A stretch of DNA of 28,465 nt from Cytophagales bacterium (GTDB lineage: Bacteria > Bacteroidota > Bacteroidia > Cytophagales > Spirosomataceae), in assembly GCA_028868395.1 (NCBI GenBank), contig JAGWUO010000001.1:1-28465 (forward strand), in the 5' to 3' direction. The notes beneath the pieces were generated by a model. That model saw only the letters and a list, made by a program, of their open reading frames with translations, did not search any database and was not told the DNA's origin. Of this stretch, positions 1 to 7,395 are shown in pieces. Position numbers and translations under genes: made by a program. Position 1 is the first letter of the stretch; every line of letters starts with the position of its first letter.

Positions 1-1653
1 AAAAGTGTAGCTGATTTCTTAGCGGGTAACGTAAACCGTGTGCGTGGATCTTATAGCTTCACGAATAACGATCGCGAAACGATCTTAAACAATCCGTATG
101 CGACATTTAACGTAGGTCTTTACAGTATCTACGCTCAAGATGAGATTCAAGTAACGGATAAGTTGAAATTATCTCCAGGTATTCGTTTTGACGTGGCTAG
201 CACAGATAAGCCTACGCTAAGCCCTCAAACAGCGGCAACGAAGGTAGATCCAAACGCAGGTACAACTTACACGGCGGCTACCCCATTGAATCAAGTGTCA
301 AACTCGATTTTTGGTCAAGTATTAGTTTCTCCACGTCTAGGATTTAACTACGATGTGAATGGCGATCGCTCTACCATCATTCGTGGGGGATCAGGTATCT
401 TCACCGGTCGTATTCCTTTCGCTTGGTTAGGTTATGCGTTCTATAATGACGGTGTTGGTTTTGGATCATTTGACGTGAATAACGTAGCTGGTAAGAACGT
501 AGGGGATGTGTTGAAAGATGGCGCGAAGACGTTTGCCTTTAACAATGGACAAAAGAGCTTAACGCAAGTTGATGCCATGGCAAACAACTTTAAAATGCCA
601 CAAGTATTACGCTCTAGCTTGGCGGTGGATCACACGGTGGATGGTTACAAATTCACTTTGGAAGGTATCTACACAAAGACAATCAATGACTTGAAATTCC
701 AACAAGTGAACTTGAAAGACTCAGTGAAATACTACACATATGACGTATTGAAGCAAATGCCTATCTATTTATCAGGTGGTGCAACAGGTCAAAAATTGAA
801 TACAAACTTCGCAAATGCATACGAATTATCGAACACCTCTGAAGGTCACCGTTACAGCTTAACCGCTCAAGTATCGAAGACATTCACGAATGGATTCACG
901 TTCATGACGGCATATACCTTTGGCGAAAGCTTTGACTTAACGAACGGTATTCGTAACTCGATGGAATCGAACTGGCAGTTAAATCAATCTTTGACGCCTA
1001 ATAACCCTAAATTAGCCTATTCAAATTTCGATATTCGTCACCGTATTATTGGTTCATTTGGATACACGAAAGTATACAAGAATGGTAGTGCAACCACTTT
1101 ATCGGGTGTATTCAGTGCGCAATCGGGTGCTCCATTTACGTGGGGTTTTGTAAACTCAACCATTGCTAATACGCCACAAGCAGCTGGTTTAGCCTATGTT
1201 TTCAAGGATGAAACGGAAGCAGCGAAGTATTTGGTAGATGATGCCAAATTAGGTTCGGCAGCAACCCAAGCGAAAGCATTCATGGACTACATCAATGCAG
1301 ATGAATATTTAAGCACGCGTAAAGGAAACTTTACAGAGCGTAATGGTGGTCGTACACCTTGGAATGCGACGCTAGACTTAAAATTAAACCATATGATCAA
1401 AATGTCAAATGGCCACGATTTACAGTTCTCATTAGACATCATGAACGCTACGAACTTAATCAACAGCAACTGGGGTAGAATTTACTTCGCACCTAATACA
1501 TTCAACTCGACGGCAAGCTTAGGCTTATCTCGTGTGAACTCAGGTACAGCAGCTGATCCGACTTATAAGTTCGCGGTTCCATCTTCACCTTACACGGTAG
1601 ATCAAATGGGATCTAGATGGCAGATGCAAGTAGGAGCACGTTATACGTTCTAA
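1..1653 (+). CDS. TonB-dependent receptor, C-terminal part (5' end outside window)
   Basis: The reading frame is open from base 1, so the gene begins upstream; 550 residues are visible. A GTG at 40 is just an internal codon. The sequence is rich in alternating aromatic and polar residues typical of beta strands. It contains a barrel segment of the type YSIYAQDEIQVTDKLKL, followed by PGIRFD, common in TonB-dependent receptors with a carboxypeptidase-like regulatory N-terminus. It ends in GARYTF, with the terminal aromatic used for outer-membrane barrel insertion. The plug domain, TonB box and signal peptide are not in view. The role is presumably active uptake of a substrate across the outer membrane; the substrate cannot be inferred. 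A bidirectional terminator follows 17 bases after the stop codon. The family call is firm, the substrate is unknown. Confidence 0.88.
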   Translation, partial: KSVADFLAGNVNRVRGSYSFTNNDRETILNNPYATFNVGLYSIYAQDEIQVTDKLKLSPGIRFDVASTDKPTLSPQTAATKVDPNAGTTYTAATPLNQVSNSIFGQVLVSPRLGFNYDVNGDRSTIIRGGSGIFTGRIPFAWLGYAFYNDGVGFGSFDVNNVAGKNVGDVLKDGAKTFAFNNGQKSLTQVDAMANNFKMPQVLRSSLAVDHTVDGYKFTLEGIYTKTINDLKFQQVNLKDSVKYYTYDVLKQMPIYLSGGATGQKLNTNFANAYELSNTSEGHRYSLTAQVSKTFTNGFTFMTAYTFGESFDLTNGIRNSMESNWQLNQSLTPNNPKLAYSNFDIRHRIIGSFGYTKVYKNGSATTLSGVFSAQSGAPFTWGFVNSTIANTPQAAGLAYVFKDETEAAKYLVDDAKLGSAATQAKAFMDYINADEYLSTRKGNFTERNGGRTPWNATLDLKLNHMIKMSNGHDLQFSLDIMNATNLINSNWGRIYFAPNTFNSTASLGLSRVNSGTAADPTYKFAVPSSPYTVDQMGSRWQMQVGARYTF

Positions 1654-1670
1654 TCTGCTTACGTGTTAAT

Positions 1671-1702
1671 AAAAAAGGCGAATCGAGAGATTCGCCTTTT
1701 TT
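1671..1702. terminator. Bidirectional intrinsic terminator
   Basis: A perfect 14-bp stem (AAAAAAGGCGAATC, 1671-1684) with a GAGA loop pairs with 1689-1702, giving a U-tract on either strand. It lies between the stop codons of the convergent TonB-dependent receptor (+) and glycosyltransferase (-) genes. Confidence 0.9.
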
Positions 1703-1711
1703 ATTGTGCTG

Positions 1712-2881
1712 TTAGCGAGACCAGCGAAATCTTCGTCTACCCAGCATGCCAGATAAACCTGTTCCTTGGTTTTCTCTGAAGTTCGCCACATAAACCGGCT
1801 GTGCAATTAAATCACTTAGATGTCCGGCCATTAAGCTTTGGGACTTAGCAACCCATTCCTGGTATTGATCTTTCACCGAAATGTGAGAAGGTAGGTAGTT
1901 CTTGAAAATGTTTAGATCAAAGGAGGAAGCACCTATTCCTGCCCCAGACAATTCTCCATCGTAGGCATTAATCATTTGCTCGATGTGATTAGGCACCGGA
2001 ACCATCATTGCTGGTTTGCCTAAATACATGGCTTCCGCAACAGATTCAAAACCGGCAGTGGAAATCAATCCAGCACATTCGGTCATCTTTGCCAAATAAT
2101 TCTCTGCATCAATCGGATGGAATGTTAACGAATCCGAATAGTGATACGTCTCTCTGCGTGCCGGATTATCCCAAAAACAATCCAATTTTACCTCCGGATT
2201 CGCATTTGACCACGCCATAATATCTTCGGATAAGCGGAAGTGCGTTAAATACGCTAACCAACGCTCTCCTGCTTTAGGAACAATGCTTTTTACTTGCTGA
2301 CGCAATAGGGGTGGAACCACCTCGATCTTCGCGTCATTATCGATGGGGCGGAAAGACAAGCCCAATAATTTCTTCGAACCAATCGACGTGATCAGCGTAT
2401 TCATATTTAAAAGAATACGGTCGATCTTCTTCTCTGAAATGCTCTCGAAGTTCTTATTTAGTAACAAATATTGATGTCCTACGGACATCGTTGGGATTTT
2501 AGATCCCGATTTTAGCTTATATAAGCCCGTGATGGACTCGTAGAAGTTTACGATTCCGTCTGGCTGCAATGCTTCGATGAACGCTTCTAATTGCGTGGCG
2601 CTTTTCCAAAAGGTCTTGAAATTCGTAAATGCCTGCGCCGCTGTTTTAAATAGCTGCACGGATTTACCATTTCCGAAAATGATGGAAGGACTCTCGTATT
2701 GTAGTAAAGGAGTGTCTCCAATAAAATCGAGGAAAAAAGTAGGTATTTTTCTGCCTCTAAAGGAACCCACCGCATAACCGATCACCTCGTGACCCGCCTC
2801 GCGCGCGATTTGTGTGAATGAGATCGCTTGTGTTAAATGTCCGCGACCCTCGCCTTGTACGGTAAATATGAATTTGCCCAT
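1712..2881 (-). CDS. Glycosyltransferase family protein (GT28/GT1-like, GT-B fold)
   Basis: A 389-residue protein. The N-terminus carries GEGRGHLTQ (residues 10-18), the glycine/histidine loop of MurG/UGT-like enzymes. Residues about 274-305 (STAGFESVAEAMYLGKP, then PNHIEQ) match the donor-binding half of GT28-type glycosyltransferases. No signal peptide or membrane segment is visible, so it probably works at the cytoplasmic face of the membrane. It starts one base after the stop of the LpxH-like phosphoesterase, indicating one operon and probably coupled translation. This pairing suggests a role in lipid or envelope glycan synthesis, which is inference. Donor and acceptor are unknown. The C-terminal tail is basic (GRRRFRWSR). 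Confidence 0.8.
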   Translation of the reverse strand: MGKFIFTVQGEGRGHLTQAISFTQIAREAGHEVIGYAVGSFRGRKIPTFFLDFIGDTPLLQYESPSIIFGNGKSVQLFKTAAQAFTNFKTFWKSATQLEAFIEALQPDGIVNFYESITGLYKLKSGSKIPTMSVGHQYLLLNKNFESISEKKIDRILLNMNTLITSIGSKKLLGLSFRPIDNDAKIEVVPPLLRQQVKSIVPKAGERWLAYLTHFRLSEDIMAWSNANPEVKLDCFWDNPARRETYHYSDSLTFHPIDAENYLAKMTECAGLISTAGFESVAEAMYLGKPAMMVPVPNHIEQMINAYDGELSGAGIGASSFDLNIFKNYLPSHISVKDQYQEWVAKSQSLMAGHLSDLIAQPVYVANFRENQGTGLSGMLGRRRFRWSR

Positions 2882-2882
2882 C

Positions 2883-3683
2883 TTATACGGCGATTGCCTC
2901 GCCTAAAATTTCGTTTAACTCTGCTTTCAAATTGTATAGTGGGAATTCGATGATTTGCCATTCCCCTCTGTGTGTTTCCACTAAGGCTGTCAATGATTCA
3001 ACCCAGTCCCCAGAATTCATGTACGCGATGCCGTCGATCATTTTGATTTCAGCCTTGTGAATATGGCCACAGATGATGCCATCCGCGCCTTTGGCCTTCG
3101 CTAACTCCGCAAGTTTCTCCTCAAAATCCGAGATGAAATTCACCGCCGCCTTCACTTTTTGCTTAATCACCTGTGAAAGGGAATAATAAGGCTTCCCTTG
3201 CCAGCTGCGGTATTGATTATACCATTTATTCAACCACAACAAGAACGTGTAGCCGATATCGCCTAAATAGGCCAGCCATTTCATTTGGCTCGTGATACTG
3301 TCGAAAATATCGCCGTGTGTGATGAAATATTTCTTGCCAAAACTCTTCAACATATAGTCCTGGCGAATCGAAAACTGCTTTCCAATTTTCAATGGAAGCA
3401 CTTGCTCCAAGAAATCATCATGATTCCCGCGCAAATAAATCACCTCCGTATCCCACTTGTCCATCATCTTTAACACACAGCGGAAAAAAGCCGTGTGCTT
3501 CTTCTTCCAGCTGCCGCCTTTTTTCAGTTGCCAGCCGTCGATAATGTCGCCGTTTAAGATGAGTTGGTGGCACGAATGTGCGCGTAAGAATTCGTTTACC
3601 TCGGCTGCTTTAGCTCCCTTGCTACCTAAATGCAAGTCTGAGATAACGATCGTTTTGTAGGTGGGTTGAGAATGATGGCCCAT
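2883..3683 (-). CDS. LpxH-like UDP-2,3-diacylglucosamine diphosphatase family metallophosphoesterase
   Basis: A 266-residue calcineurin-like phosphoesterase. The dinuclear metal-site motifs are in order: DLHLG (D16, H18), GDIIDG (D46), GNHDD (N87, H88), THGD (H123) and GHIHK (H207, H209), followed by NSGDW. This arrangement fits the LpxH/UDP-2,3-diacylglucosamine pyrophosphatase family, which makes lipid X in lipid A synthesis. It is longer than E. coli LpxH and has a helical, aromatic insertion around 135-165 that may contact the membrane. In Bacteroidota such proteins may be the functional LpxH or a paralogue with another lipid substrate, so I leave the symbol empty. It is the upstream gene of a pair with the glycosyltransferase (1-bp gap). 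The start at 3683 is chosen because in-frame stops lie just upstream. Confidence 0.85.
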   Translation of the reverse strand: MGHHSQPTYKTIVISDLHLGSKGAKAAEVNEFLRAHSCHQLILNGDIIDGWQLKKGGSWKKKHTAFFRCVLKMMDKWDTEVIYLRGNHDDFLEQVLPLKIGKQFSIRQDYMLKSFGKKYFITHGDIFDSITSQMKWLAYLGDIGYTFLLWLNKWYNQYRSWQGKPYYSLSQVIKQKVKAAVNFISDFEEKLAELAKAKGADGIICGHIHKAEIKMIDGIAYMNSGDWVESLTALVETHRGEWQIIEFPLYNLKAELNEILGEAIAV

Positions 3684-3687
3684 GTTT

Positions 3688-3730
3688 GCCTATTTGGTTT
3701 ACCAAAAATAGGCCATCACTTTAACCTCCT
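3688..3730 (-). promoter_or_regulatory. Leader of the LpxH-like gene: Shine-Dalgarno, 5-codon micro-ORF, hairpin
   Basis: On the minus strand AGGAGG (3730-3725) is followed 8 bases later by ATG (3716-3714) opening a five-codon frame (M-A-Y-F-W, stop at 3701-3699). It is in frame with, but stopped before, the real ATG at 3683. The micro-ORF lies in a stem-loop (3688-3695 with 3706-3713, 8 bp, plus an inner 2-bp GG/CC pair) ending 4 bases before the gene start. A strong Shine-Dalgarno is unusual in this window. It could be a translational regulator, or a chance remnant of an earlier start. Confidence 0.35.
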
Positions 3731-3760
3731 GATTAAGCAATTATTACGCAAAAGTTAAAT

Positions 3761-4480
3761 TTACCAGACCATAGGTACCTCAATCAACAACACCTTCGTG
3801 CCTGCTGCTGAAGCCTTTACCTCGATGGAATCAGTTTGTGAAATCCCGATCGCATCTCTGCGTCCCAGTTTCTCGCCTGCCACTTCGATCCCACCTTCAA
3901 TCACAAACACAAAAGCACCTTGCTGTGCCCCATGTAGTGCATAGCTCAGACTCTCGCCTTCGGTTATTTCAGTGATATTAAAATAGGTATCTTGATTTAC
4001 TTGTAAAGAATCAATGTCCGTTCCTAGTGGCGAAACCACCGTCTTCCATTGTCCTTTAAAGTCCTCCGGATTATAACTGCGCTGATCGTAGCGCGGTTTG
4101 ATGTTTTTCAGCTTGGGCATAACCCAGATTTGGAACAATTCCAAAGCCTCCGTCTGGCTCGCATTAAACTCCGAATGATAAATCCCAGAGCCCGCAGACA
4201 TAATCTGCACATCCCCCGCCTTAATAATGCCATTCGTTCCCATCGAGTCCTCATGAGCCACAGCCCCTTTCATCGGAATGGTCACGATCTCCATATTATC
4301 GTGCGGATGTTTGCCAAAACCCATTCCAGCCGCAATGTAATCATCATTCAGCACGCGTAACGCACCAAAATGGATTCTCGCTGGATTATAATAGCCTGCA
4401 AAACTAAAACTAAAGGCGGTCTTTAGCCAGCCGTGATCGGCGGTTCCGCGGGAGGAGGCAGGGTGTAGTTCGGTTTTCAT
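3761..4480 (-). CDS. Pirin family protein (bicupin)
   Basis: A 239-residue protein with the pirin signature. The metal-binding cupin motif is HPHDNMEIVT (H58, H60), with the second half SAGSGIYHSEFN supplying H102 and E104. A second cupin-like domain follows from about residue 150. Length and ligands match intact, metal-loaded pirins of the YhhW/YhaK type, some of which have quercetinase activity; others are redox or stress-linked regulators. The actual role here is unknown. It is 77 bp upstream of the LpxH-like gene on the same strand, so cotranscription is possible. Its upstream side abuts the 7-bp tandem repeat, which begins (on the minus strand, ends) 6 bases from the ATG. Confidence 0.88.
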   Translation of the reverse strand: MKTELHPASSRGTADHGWLKTAFSFSFAGYYNPARIHFGALRVLNDDYIAAGMGFGKHPHDNMEIVTIPMKGAVAHEDSMGTNGIIKAGDVQIMSAGSGIYHSEFNASQTEALELFQIWVMPKLKNIKPRYDQRSYNPEDFKGQWKTVVSPLGTDIDSLQVNQDTYFNITEITEGESLSYALHGAQQGAFVFVIEGGIEVAGEKLGRRDAIGISQTDSIEVKASAAGTKVLLIEVPMVW

Positions 4481-4486
4481 AAGGGT

Positions 4487-4549
4487 AGTCGCTAGTCGCT
4501 AGTCGCTAGTCGCTAGTCGCTAGTCGCTAGTCGCTAGTCGCTAGTCGCT
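4487..4549 (+). repeat. 7-bp tandem repeat, nine perfect copies of AGTCGCT
   Basis: Nine uninterrupted, identical heptamers (63 bp) occupy the space just upstream of the pirin start codon. The unit length is prime to 3 and the array lies outside any gene. Copy number is likely to vary by slippage, which would alter spacing upstream of the minus-strand pirin gene. Confidence 0.95.
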
Positions 4550-4617
4550 AATTTTCGGTCGTAAAGTTCGAGATTTTTTATCTCTTCTCTATACTCTATG
4601 CTCTATAATCTTCTAAA

Positions 4618-4647
4618 ACCAAAAGAGCCAGAACAAAGTTCCAGCTC
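4618..4647 (-). terminator. Intrinsic terminator of fba
   Basis: Read on the minus strand, GAGCTGGAAC (4647-4638), a 3-nt loop and GTTCTGGCTC (4634-4625) form a 10-bp stem with two G-U wobbles. It is followed by UUUUGGUUUU (4624-4615). The wobbles pair only in minus-strand RNA, so it faces the right way to end fba, 35 bases after its stop. Confidence 0.7.
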
Positions 4648-4662
4648 ATTTGACTACAGACT

Positions 4663-4683
4663 AGCGACTAGCGACTAGTGACT
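4663..4683 (-). repeat. Inverted copies of the 7-bp repeat overlapping the fba stop codon
   Basis: AGCGACT, AGCGACT and AGTGACT (one mismatch) are three copies of the reverse complement of the heptamer at 4487-4549, lying about 110 bp away. The last copy contains part of the TAG stop codon of fba (4682-4684), so the repeat has grown right up to, and into, the coding end. Confidence 0.85.
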
Positions 4684-5764
4684 ATAGATATTGATTCGCG
4701 TTCGTAGCGTTCAAGTCTTCGAAAGCTGTTTTTAAACGAGCTACCAAAGTCTCTTCGCCCTTACGTAACCAAACACGTGGGTCATAGTATTTCTTGTTCG
4801 GAGAATCGTCACCTGTTGGGTTACCGATTTGGCCTTGTAAATAAGCCTCATTTGCTTTGTAGAATCCTAAGATACCTTCCCAGAATGCCCATTGCGTATC
4901 TGTATCGATATTCATTTTGATCGCACCATAAGATAATGCTTCACGGATTTCTTCGCGAGATGAACCAGAACCACCGTGGAATACGAAGTTGATAGGTTTC
5001 TCAGCAGTTAAGCTATATTTTTCTTTGATGAATTTTTGTGAGTTCTTCAAAATAACTGGTTGCAACTTCACGTTACCTGGTTTGTAAACTCCGTGTACGT
5101 TACCGAATGCCGCAGCGATAGTGAAACGGTGAGAGATTTTGGACAATACTTCATAAGCATAAGCCACCTCTTCCGGTTGTGTATATAATTTAGATGAATC
5201 TACATCAGAGTTATCCACACCATCTTCCTCACCACCTGTAACACCTAATTCGATTTCTAAGGTCATGCCCATTTTAGACATACGCTCTAAATATTTTGCG
5301 CAGATTTCTAAGTTTTCTTCCAAAGGCTCCTCAGACAAATCAATCATATGAGAAGAGAACAAAGGTTGTCCAGTTTCAGCGAAGAATTTCTCACCAGCAT
5401 CTAATAAACCGTCGATCCAAGGTAATAATTTTTTCGCGCAGTGGTCAGTGTGCAAAACCACTTGAACACCGTATGCTTTCGCCATTTGGTGAACGTGGTA
5501 AGCGCCAGAGATGGAACCAGCAATCGCTGCTGCTTGATTCTCGTTAGAAAGGGACTTTCCAGCGTAGAAAATACCACCACCGTTAGAAAATTGGATGATA
5601 ACAGGAGAATTCACTGCTTTCGCTGCTTCTAATACTGCATTCACCGTATCTGTACCAGTTACGTTAACCGCTGGTAAAGCGAATTGATTTTTCTTAGCGA
5701 TTTCAAATAACTCTTGAACCGCATCTCCGTGCAACACTCCTGTTTGATTGGATAAACTTGACAT
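4682..5764 (-). CDS. fbaA: Class II fructose-bisphosphate aldolase
   Basis: A 360-residue zinc-dependent aldolase that interconverts fructose 1,6-bisphosphate with DHAP and glyceraldehyde 3-phosphate (glycolysis and gluconeogenesis, cytosol). The catalytic and zinc-site motifs are all present: TDHCA (D107, H108), ELGVTGGEEDGV (172-183), GNVHG (H224), HGGSGS (263-268) and MNIDTDTQ (284-291). Length and motif spacing match the E. coli FbaA (class IIA) form. The frame runs 59 codons further upstream to 5941, but that extension has no aldolase homology and crosses repeats and a promoter-like box. The ATG at 5764 gives the standard N-terminus (MSSLSNQTGV). Monocistronic, with its own terminator. 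Confidence 0.96.
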   Translation of the reverse strand: MSSLSNQTGVLHGDAVQELFEIAKKNQFALPAVNVTGTDTVNAVLEAAKAVNSPVIIQFSNGGGIFYAGKSLSNENQAAAIAGSISGAYHVHQMAKAYGVQVVLHTDHCAKKLLPWIDGLLDAGEKFFAETGQPLFSSHMIDLSEEPLEENLEICAKYLERMSKMGMTLEIELGVTGGEEDGVDNSDVDSSKLYTQPEEVAYAYEVLSKISHRFTIAAAFGNVHGVYKPGNVKLQPVILKNSQKFIKEKYSLTAEKPINFVFHGGSGSSREEIREALSYGAIKMNIDTDTQWAFWEGILGFYKANEAYLQGQIGNPTGDDSPNKKYYDPRVWLRKGEETLVARLKTAFEDLNATNANQYL

Positions 5765-5822
5765 AATGCTTTTTTTTCTTGGGAAATAAATAAAAACTGC
5801 CTGATTTTCAGCAACTAAAGCC

Positions 5823-5830
5823 CAAAAATA
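5823..5830 (-). promoter_or_regulatory. Possible -7 promoter box for fba
   Basis: The minus strand reads TATTTTTG, a match to the Bacteroidota -7 consensus TAnnTTTG, 58 bases upstream of the fba ATG. No convincing TTG -33 box sits 19-21 bases upstream, so this is tentative. Confidence 0.35.
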
Positions 5831-5884
5831 CAAATTATTATTGATTTTTCGAGGAGTAATATGAGAAAAATCCAATTTTCCGAT

Positions 5885-6046
5885 GGAGAGTATAGATAGT
5901 CCGGAGGGAATGAGTCCGAAGTCCGAAGGATCATTCACCATCTCTACTCTCTCATCTCCTTTGTTCTTTGTGCTTTATTCTTTATGCTCTCCATTTTCCA
6001 TTCAACATTTTTTTATCATTTAACATTCACCATTCACCATTTACCA
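5885..6046. repeat. Word-repeat intergenic island 1
   Basis: The fba to phosphatase gap (5765-6059) is filled here with reused words: AGTCCG/GAGTCCGAAG units (5898-5930), TCTACTCTC pyrimidine words (5940-5960), a TTTATTCTTTATGCTC stretch (5966-5991), and TCACCATTTACCA (6034-6046). 5898-5930 matches 9935-9967 at 31 of 33 positions in direct orientation. 5966-5991 is perfectly repeated in inverted orientation at 9851-9876. No gene or clear promoter for the downstream phosphatase was seen. Confidence 0.85.
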
Positions 6047-6059
6047 TTAATTTAACGCC

Positions 6060-7313
6060 ATGAAAAATATCCTCCTCCTATTCCTTTCATTCGCCTCATT
6101 CTCCCAAAACGATGACATCGTTCGTGGCCCTTATTTACAATCCATGACGTCTGAATCCGTGTTGATTCACTGGCGTACGGCATCACCTCAGACTAGCCAA
6201 GTAACTTTGGAGACAAAAGGGGAGAAGAAGTTGCGCATGATTGCGGATACGAATCGGGTGATTGATCATGTGTTGAAAGTGTCAGGGTTAGCACCTAATA
6301 AATCTTACACGTATAAAATCTCCTCGAATCACCAGGGGAGTTTTCATACTAAGCCGAAGGCCGGAGATCCTAATTCTGTGCGGATTTGGGCTTTAGGGGA
6401 TTTTGGCTTTGTTACACCGAATCAAAATGCGGTGATTTCTTCCATTAAGAATTATACGGCAGATAAGCCGATCGATGCTTGGATTTGGTTAGGAGACAAT
6501 GCCTATAATAATGGGAAGGACGAAGAATACCAAAAATACGTCTTTGATGTGTACCAAGCAGACTTTTTCCCTAATTTGGCCTTATATCCATCCCCTGGAA
6601 ATCACGATTATGCAGGGAAACACGATCCCACAGTTCCACCCTATTTCAAGATATTTTCATTACCCACAGAAGGGGAAGCTGGCGGAATTGCGTCTCATTC
6701 AGAATCCTATTATTCAGTGGATTATGGCTCCTTGCACTTGATTTCTATTGATACGGAATTGCGCGATGAAGCGGGGAACAAGGTGATGGATGGGAAAGGA
6801 GATCAATATGATTGGTTGGCCAAAGACTTAGCCGCAAATCGCCTCCCCTTCACAATCGTCTATTTTCACAAGCCACCTTATTCTAAAGGTTCGCACGATT
6901 CAGATACTGAGTCAGACATGAAAAATATGCGCGAAAAAGTGAATCCACTTTTTGAGAAGTACAATGTGGACGTGGTGTTAGCCGGACACAGTCACGTCTA
7001 TGAGCGGACTAAGCCTTTGCGCGGACATTTTGGTATAAATAATTCCTTCGATGCAGCTACGCAAGTGGTGGCTACAGAAAAAGCACCTAATCACTACGTA
7101 GTGGGCAAAAAAGGCCAAGGAGTGATTTATGTGGTCAATGGTTCAGGGAGTAGATTAGGCGGAAGAATGCCTGGTTTCCCATTGAAATCGGCGGTTTACG
7201 TAAACACAGAGGTAGGCGGATCGATGATTATTGATGTGTCTAAGTCGAAGTTTGACGCGAAATGGGTCGCCGCGGATGGACAGGTTCGGGATCAGTTTGT
7301 CATTGAAAAGTAA
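6060..7313 (+). CDS. Secreted purple-acid-phosphatase-like metallophosphoesterase
   Basis: A 417-residue protein with a short signal peptide (MKNILLLFLSFASFSQ) and a fibronectin-III-like domain (about 20-100). A metallophosphatase domain follows with the five purple acid phosphatase blocks: GDFG (D114), GDNAY (D146, Y149), GNHD (N181, H182), YFH (H270) and GHSH (H310, H312). Y149 is the metal-to-tyrosine ligand that distinguishes purple acid phosphatases from other calcineurin-like enzymes. It probably releases phosphate from organic phosphoesters in the periplasm or outside the cell. It lies 82 bp upstream of a second secreted phosphoesterase on the same strand, suggesting a phosphate-scavenging pair; no Pho-box-like site was recognised. 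Confidence 0.88.
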   Translation: MKNILLLFLSFASFSQNDDIVRGPYLQSMTSESVLIHWRTASPQTSQVTLETKGEKKLRMIADTNRVIDHVLKVSGLAPNKSYTYKISSNHQGSFHTKPKAGDPNSVRIWALGDFGFVTPNQNAVISSIKNYTADKPIDAWIWLGDNAYNNGKDEEYQKYVFDVYQADFFPNLALYPSPGNHDYAGKHDPTVPPYFKIFSLPTEGEAGGIASHSESYYSVDYGSLHLISIDTELRDEAGNKVMDGKGDQYDWLAKDLAANRLPFTIVYFHKPPYSKGSHDSDTESDMKNMREKVNPLFEKYNVDVVLAGHSHVYERTKPLRGHFGINNSFDAATQVVATEKAPNHYVVGKKGQGVIYVVNGSGSRLGGRMPGFPLKSAVYVNTEVGGSMIIDVSKSKFDAKWVAADGQVRDQFVIEK

Positions 7314-7395
7314 CAATATCAAATTGTAAAATCTGTTTTATTCCGGATAGAATATCAACCGCGCATCCTTATATTTATTCTTCAAATAAATAATT

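Noticed and set aside
4487..4549. CRISPR-like array
   Set aside because: The unit is only 7 bp, with no spacers and no cas genes; it is a simple tandem repeat.
5765..5941. 59-codon N-terminal extension of the aldolase
   Set aside because: It has no aldolase similarity, crosses a promoter-like box and the repeat island, and the ATG at 5764 gives the family's normal N-terminus and length.
7313..7327. ACAAT/ATTGT hairpin after the purple-acid-phosphatase-like gene
   Set aside because: It is a 5-bp A/T stem with no T-run; too weak to call a terminator and likely chance.
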